Origin: an uncultured Planctomycetota bacterium
Lineage (GTDB): Bacteria; Planctomycetota; UBA1135; GCA-002686595
Reading direction: 5' to 3'
DNA length: 33,192 nt
Assembly (NCBI GenBank): GCA_903928115.1
Contig: CAIYPP010000157.1
Coordinates: 1 to 33,192, forward strand
Part shown: positions 30,638 through 33,192 of the stretch, piece by piece
Numbering within the stretch: the stretch's first letter is position 1
How the letters are laid out: the number at the start of each line of letters is the position of its first letter
Notes under the pieces: model-generated
What the model was told of the DNA's origin: nothing
Databases searched by the model: none
The model's input: the letters and a program-made list of their open reading frames with translations, nothing else
Translations under genes and position numbers: made by a program

Positions 30638-32860
30638 ATGGACAAGCGCAAGCCCAGCTTCGCAGAGCGCATCCACTCCCTCGTGCCGTTCGGCTTGGGC
30701 GAGCGCAAGCCACACCACTTCGTCGAGATGCTGCGCATCGGCTGGCAGAACCGCGACAATCTCGGCTATGCGTGGGACGTGCTCTCGAAGGGCGTCTGCG
30801 ACGGATGCGCGCTCGGGACCAGCGGCCTGCGCGACTGGACGATCGAAGGCACGCACCTGTGCCTCGTGCGGCTCAACCTGTTGCGTCTCAACACCATGGG
30901 CGCGATGTCCGAGGGCGCTTGGGGGGATGTGGCCGCGCTGCGTGCGCGCTCGTCGAAGGAGCTGCGCGACCTCGGCCGCATTCCTTACCCGCTGCGTCGT
31001 CGCCGGGGAGAAGGCGGATTCACGCGCGTCTCGTTCGCGGAGGCTTGGGCCGACATCGGCTCGCGCTGGCGCGCGCTCGATCGGCGTCGAACGGCGATGT
31101 TCGTGACGAGCCGCGGCATCACGAACGAGACCTACTACGTCGCGCAGAAGGTGATGCGCTTCCTCGGCTCGAACTCCGTCGACAATTCCGCGCGGCTGTG
31201 TCACAGCCCGAGCGGCGCCGGTCTCAAGGCGACGGTCGGTGTCGCGGCGACGACCTGCTCCTACAAGGACTGGTACGAAGCCGACGTGATCGTGTTCTTC
31301 GGCTCGAATCCGGCCAACGACCAGCCGGTGACGACCAAGTATCTGCACGAGGCCAAGAAGCGCGGCGCGCGCGTTCTGATGGTCAATGCGTATCGCGAGC
31401 CGGGGATGGAGCGCTACTGGGTGCCCTCCAACGTCGACTCCGCGCTCTTCGGCACCAAGCTCGCCGATCGCTTCACGATGGTGAAGGTCGGAGGCGACCT
31501 CGCGTTCTTGAACGCTGTCGCGCGGAGACTGATCGAGCGCGGCGCCGTGGCGCGGGACTTCATCGAGCAGGCGACGGAGGGCTTCGAGGAGCTCTCGCGT
31601 GCGCTGGCTGCCCGACCGATCGACGAGCTGCTCTCTCTCGCGGGCACGACGCTCGAAGAGCTCGAGGCGTTCGTCGACGAGCTCGCGCGCGCGCAGCGCG
31701 GCGTCCTCGTGTGGTCGATGGGTATCACTCAGCACGTGCACGGCGCCGACACGGTGAAGGCGATCGCCAACCTGGCGCTGTTGCGCGAGTGGGTGGGTCG
31801 CCCGGGTACGGGGCTGATGCCGATCCGCGGCCACTCGGGCGTACAGGGCGGCGCGGAGATGGGCGCGTACTCCACGTCGCTGCCCGGAGCCCTTCCGATC
31901 GACGACGCCAACGTCGAGCACTTCTCGCGCCTGTGGGGCTTCGAGGTTCCGCGCGGCAACGGGCTCACCACCGTCGAGTACCTCGAGGCGGCGCACGAGG
32001 GTCGCATCGATGGCCTGTACTGCATCGGCGGCAACTTCCTCGAGACGATGCCCGAGCCCGAGCGCATCGCGCACGCCCTCGGTCGCATCGGCCTGCGCGT
32101 GCACACCGACATCGTGCTCACCAAGCAGATGCTGGTCGACCCTGCCGACACGGTGTACGTCCTGCCGTCGCGCACGCGCTACGAGCAGCGCGACGGCGGC
32201 ACCGAGACCACCACCGAGCGGCGGGTGATCTTCTCGCCCTACATCCCCGGACACGACGTCGGCGAGGCGCGCTCGGAGTGGGAGCTCTTGCTCGACTTCG
32301 CGCGCAGCGTCGAGCCGGAGCGCGCGTCGAAAGTGCACTTCGAGTCCGGTGCCGCGATCCGCGCCGAGATCGCGCGCGCGGTGCCGAGCTACGCGGGCAT
32401 CGAGAAGCTCTCCGCGCAGGGCGACCAGTTCCAGTGGGGCGGTCCGCACCTGTGCGCCGAGCGCAGCTTCCCGACCAAGGACGGCAAGGCGCACTTCCAA
32501 GTCGTGACGCCGCCGACTGCGCGCGGGTCGCAGGGGCGCTTCGTGCTCGCAACGCGCCGCGGCAAGCAGTTCAACTCGATGGTGCAGGCCGCGCGCGACC
32601 CGCTGACCGGCGCCGAGCGCGATCACGTCTTCATCGCGGCGAGCGACGCGGCGCGGCTCGGATTGCGACAGGACCAGCCGATCCGGCTGCGGAACGAGCT
32701 CGGCGAGTATCGCGGTCGTGCGTTCGTCGCCGACGTCACCCCCGGCACGCTCCAAGGACACTGGCCCGAGGTGAACGGTCTGATCGCGCACGGGCGCGTC
32801 GATTCCGGCGGCGGCGTCCCCGACTACAACGCCGACGTCACCGTGGAGTCGCTCGCGTGA
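30638..32860 (+). CDS. FdhF/YdeP-family molybdopterin oxidoreductase
   Basis: A 740-residue molybdenum enzyme of the FdhF/YdeP type, related to formate dehydrogenase alpha subunits. Cys54-x2-Cys57 and Cys75 at the N-terminus match the C-x2-C-x17-C pattern that I recall from YdeP rather than a standard 4Fe-4S site. The active-site motif ARLCHSPSGAGL places Cys188-His189 where E. coli formate dehydrogenase H has Sec140-His141. Molybdopterin segments follow: FFGSNPANDQP, MVNAYREPGMERYW, VWSMGITQHVHG, PIRGHSGVQGGAEMGAY and YCIGGNFLETMPEPE. No Tat signal, so it is cytoplasmic. The substrate is unknown; formate is only a possibility. Its stop overlaps the start of the AhpD-like gene (GTGA). Confidence 0.9.
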   Translation: MDKRKPSFAERIHSLVPFGLGERKPHHFVEMLRIGWQNRDNLGYAWDVLSKGVCDGCALGTSGLRDWTIEGTHLCLVRLNLLRLNTMGAMSEGAWGDVAALRARSSKELRDLGRIPYPLRRRRGEGGFTRVSFAEAWADIGSRWRALDRRRTAMFVTSRGITNETYYVAQKVMRFLGSNSVDNSARLCHSPSGAGLKATVGVAATTCSYKDWYEADVIVFFGSNPANDQPVTTKYLHEAKKRGARVLMVNAYREPGMERYWVPSNVDSALFGTKLADRFTMVKVGGDLAFLNAVARRLIERGAVARDFIEQATEGFEELSRALAARPIDELLSLAGTTLEELEAFVDELARAQRGVLVWSMGITQHVHGADTVKAIANLALLREWVGRPGTGLMPIRGHSGVQGGAEMGAYSTSLPGALPIDDANVEHFSRLWGFEVPRGNGLTTVEYLEAAHEGRIDGLYCIGGNFLETMPEPERIAHALGRIGLRVHTDIVLTKQMLVDPADTVYVLPSRTRYEQRDGGTETTTERRVIFSPYIPGHDVGEARSEWELLLDFARSVEPERASKVHFESGAAIRAEIARAVPSYAGIEKLSAQGDQFQWGGPHLCAERSFPTKDGKAHFQVVTPPTARGSQGRFVLATRRGKQFNSMVQAARDPLTGAERDHVFIAASDAARLGLRQDQPIRLRNELGEYRGRAFVADVTPGTLQGHWPEVNGLIAHGRVDSGGGVPDYNADVTVESLA

Positions 32861-33192
32861 GCTGGATTCGCACGGTGGGCTTCGAGGCGGCCGCGGGTCG
32901 GCTGCGCGAGCTCTACGACGCCGCCGTGCGCCGCGCAGGTCGTGTGTACGGGATCTTGCGCGTGCAGAGCGTGCATCCCGAGGCGCTCGACGCTTCGCTC
33001 GAGCTCTACAAGGTGCTGATGCACGGGCCCTCGCCGCTCTCGCGGCGCGAGCGCGAGCTGCTCGCGGTGGTGGTCTCGCGCGCGAATCGCTGCCATTACT
33101 GAACGCAGGCGCACCTGTGGGACCTCCGTGCCGAGGTTCGCGACCTTTCGGAGCCTGAGCGCGAGCGTTTCCTCGCGTCCGTCGGCGCCGAC
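32857..33192 (+). CDS. AhpD-like (carboxymuconolactone decarboxylase family) selenoprotein, 3' end outside window
   Basis: At least 112 residues, running off the window. GTG 32857 overlaps the oxidoreductase stop (GTGA). The N-terminal helix bundle and LSRRERELLAVVVSRANRCHY are typical of AhpD-like peroxidase-related proteins, in which CxxCxxxH follows. Here the codon after CHY is TGA (33100-33102), then T-Q-A-H-LWDLRAEVRD continues in the same frame with the conserved His. Reading TGA as selenocysteine gives C79-x-x-U82-x-x-x-H86, the peroxidatic/thiol site. AhpD-like selenoproteins with CxxU are known from marine metagenomes. A plausible SECIS hairpin lies at 33120-33139. The protein probably reduces peroxides or disulfides and may serve the neighbouring oxidoreductase. 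A truncated product ending at residue 81 would lack the active site. Confidence 0.85.
33120..33139 (+). promoter_or_regulatory. Putative bacterial SECIS element (AhpD-like selenoprotein)
   Basis: GGACCTC (33120-33126) pairs with GAGGTTC (33133-33139) through seven pairs including one G-U, around the loop CGTGCC (33127-33132). The loop begins 24 nt after the TGA and has G at position 2, both within known bacterial SECIS rules. Like the element at 9988-10003, it has GU at loop positions 2-3. Confidence 0.62.

Noticed and set aside
9974..33102. Genome-wide reassignment of TGA to an amino acid
   Set aside because: Many genes here, such as coxB, coxA, ctaA, the Sco gene and the molybdopterin oxidoreductase, end normally at TGA.
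32857..33102. AhpD-like gene as a truncated pseudogene ending at TGA 33100
   Set aside because: The family's active-site residues continue in the same frame after the TGA, and the TGA replaces precisely the redox-active Cys.

Overview
This is a GC-rich bacterial chromosome segment from an aerobic, Gram-negative-type organism. Several proteins carry lipobox or Tat-like export signals, and there is a complete aa3-type oxidase operon. EF-hand, M28, M1 and HEAT-like exported proteins would fit Planctomycetota or Myxococcota-like lineages, but no rRNA or marker gene here settles the phylum. I see no integrase, IS element, tRNA, rRNA or CRISPR array.

Region 1 (1-1416): the tail of an unknown gene, then a YgfZ-type folate-binding protein on the minus strand. 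Region 2 (1803-10195): one plus-strand respiratory operon. It encodes a diheme cytochrome c lipoprotein, CoxB, CoxA (A2-type proton path), CtaA, CtaB, CoxC, a subunit IV, a Sco copper chaperone and a DUF420 membrane protein. It ends with a 100-residue membrane protein interrupted by an in-frame TGA. Region 3 (10283-13808): a membrane-anchored propeller-like protein, then minus-strand genes for an NtrC-like regulator with a degenerate ATPase, a Nudix hydrolase and a small helical protein. Region 4 (14188-21217): hpt, an RluA-family synthase, truD with a repetitive Arg/Gly/Pro tail, mtnP, an M28 peptidase and a glycosylasparaginase. Region 5 (21240-26202, minus): a six-EF-hand protein, Lon and a DegT-family aminotransferase. 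Region 6 (26343-33192): a gluzincin-like protein, an M1 peptidase, a ferritin-like protein, a YdeP/FdhF-type molybdopterin oxidoreductase and an AhpD-like protein running off the window.

The most important observation is two probable selenoproteins that ordinary gene calling would miss or truncate. The last gene of the oxidase operon (9893-10195) reads through a TGA at 9974-9976, giving a U-x-x-C motif just after a signal peptide. It is followed by a perfect 6-bp hairpin with a GGUC loop 17 nt downstream, the layout of a bacterial SECIS element. The AhpD-like gene at the right edge (32857 onward) has TGA at 33100-33102 exactly where the second Cys of the CxxCxxxH motif belongs, again followed by a suitable hairpin. 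AhpD-like selenoproteins have been described before. A selenoprotein built into a cytochrome oxidase operon is, as far as I know, not established, and it suggests selenium-dependent thiol or copper chemistry in oxidase assembly. Selenocysteine machinery (selA, selB, selC, selD) is not in this window, so the claim rests on sequence context.
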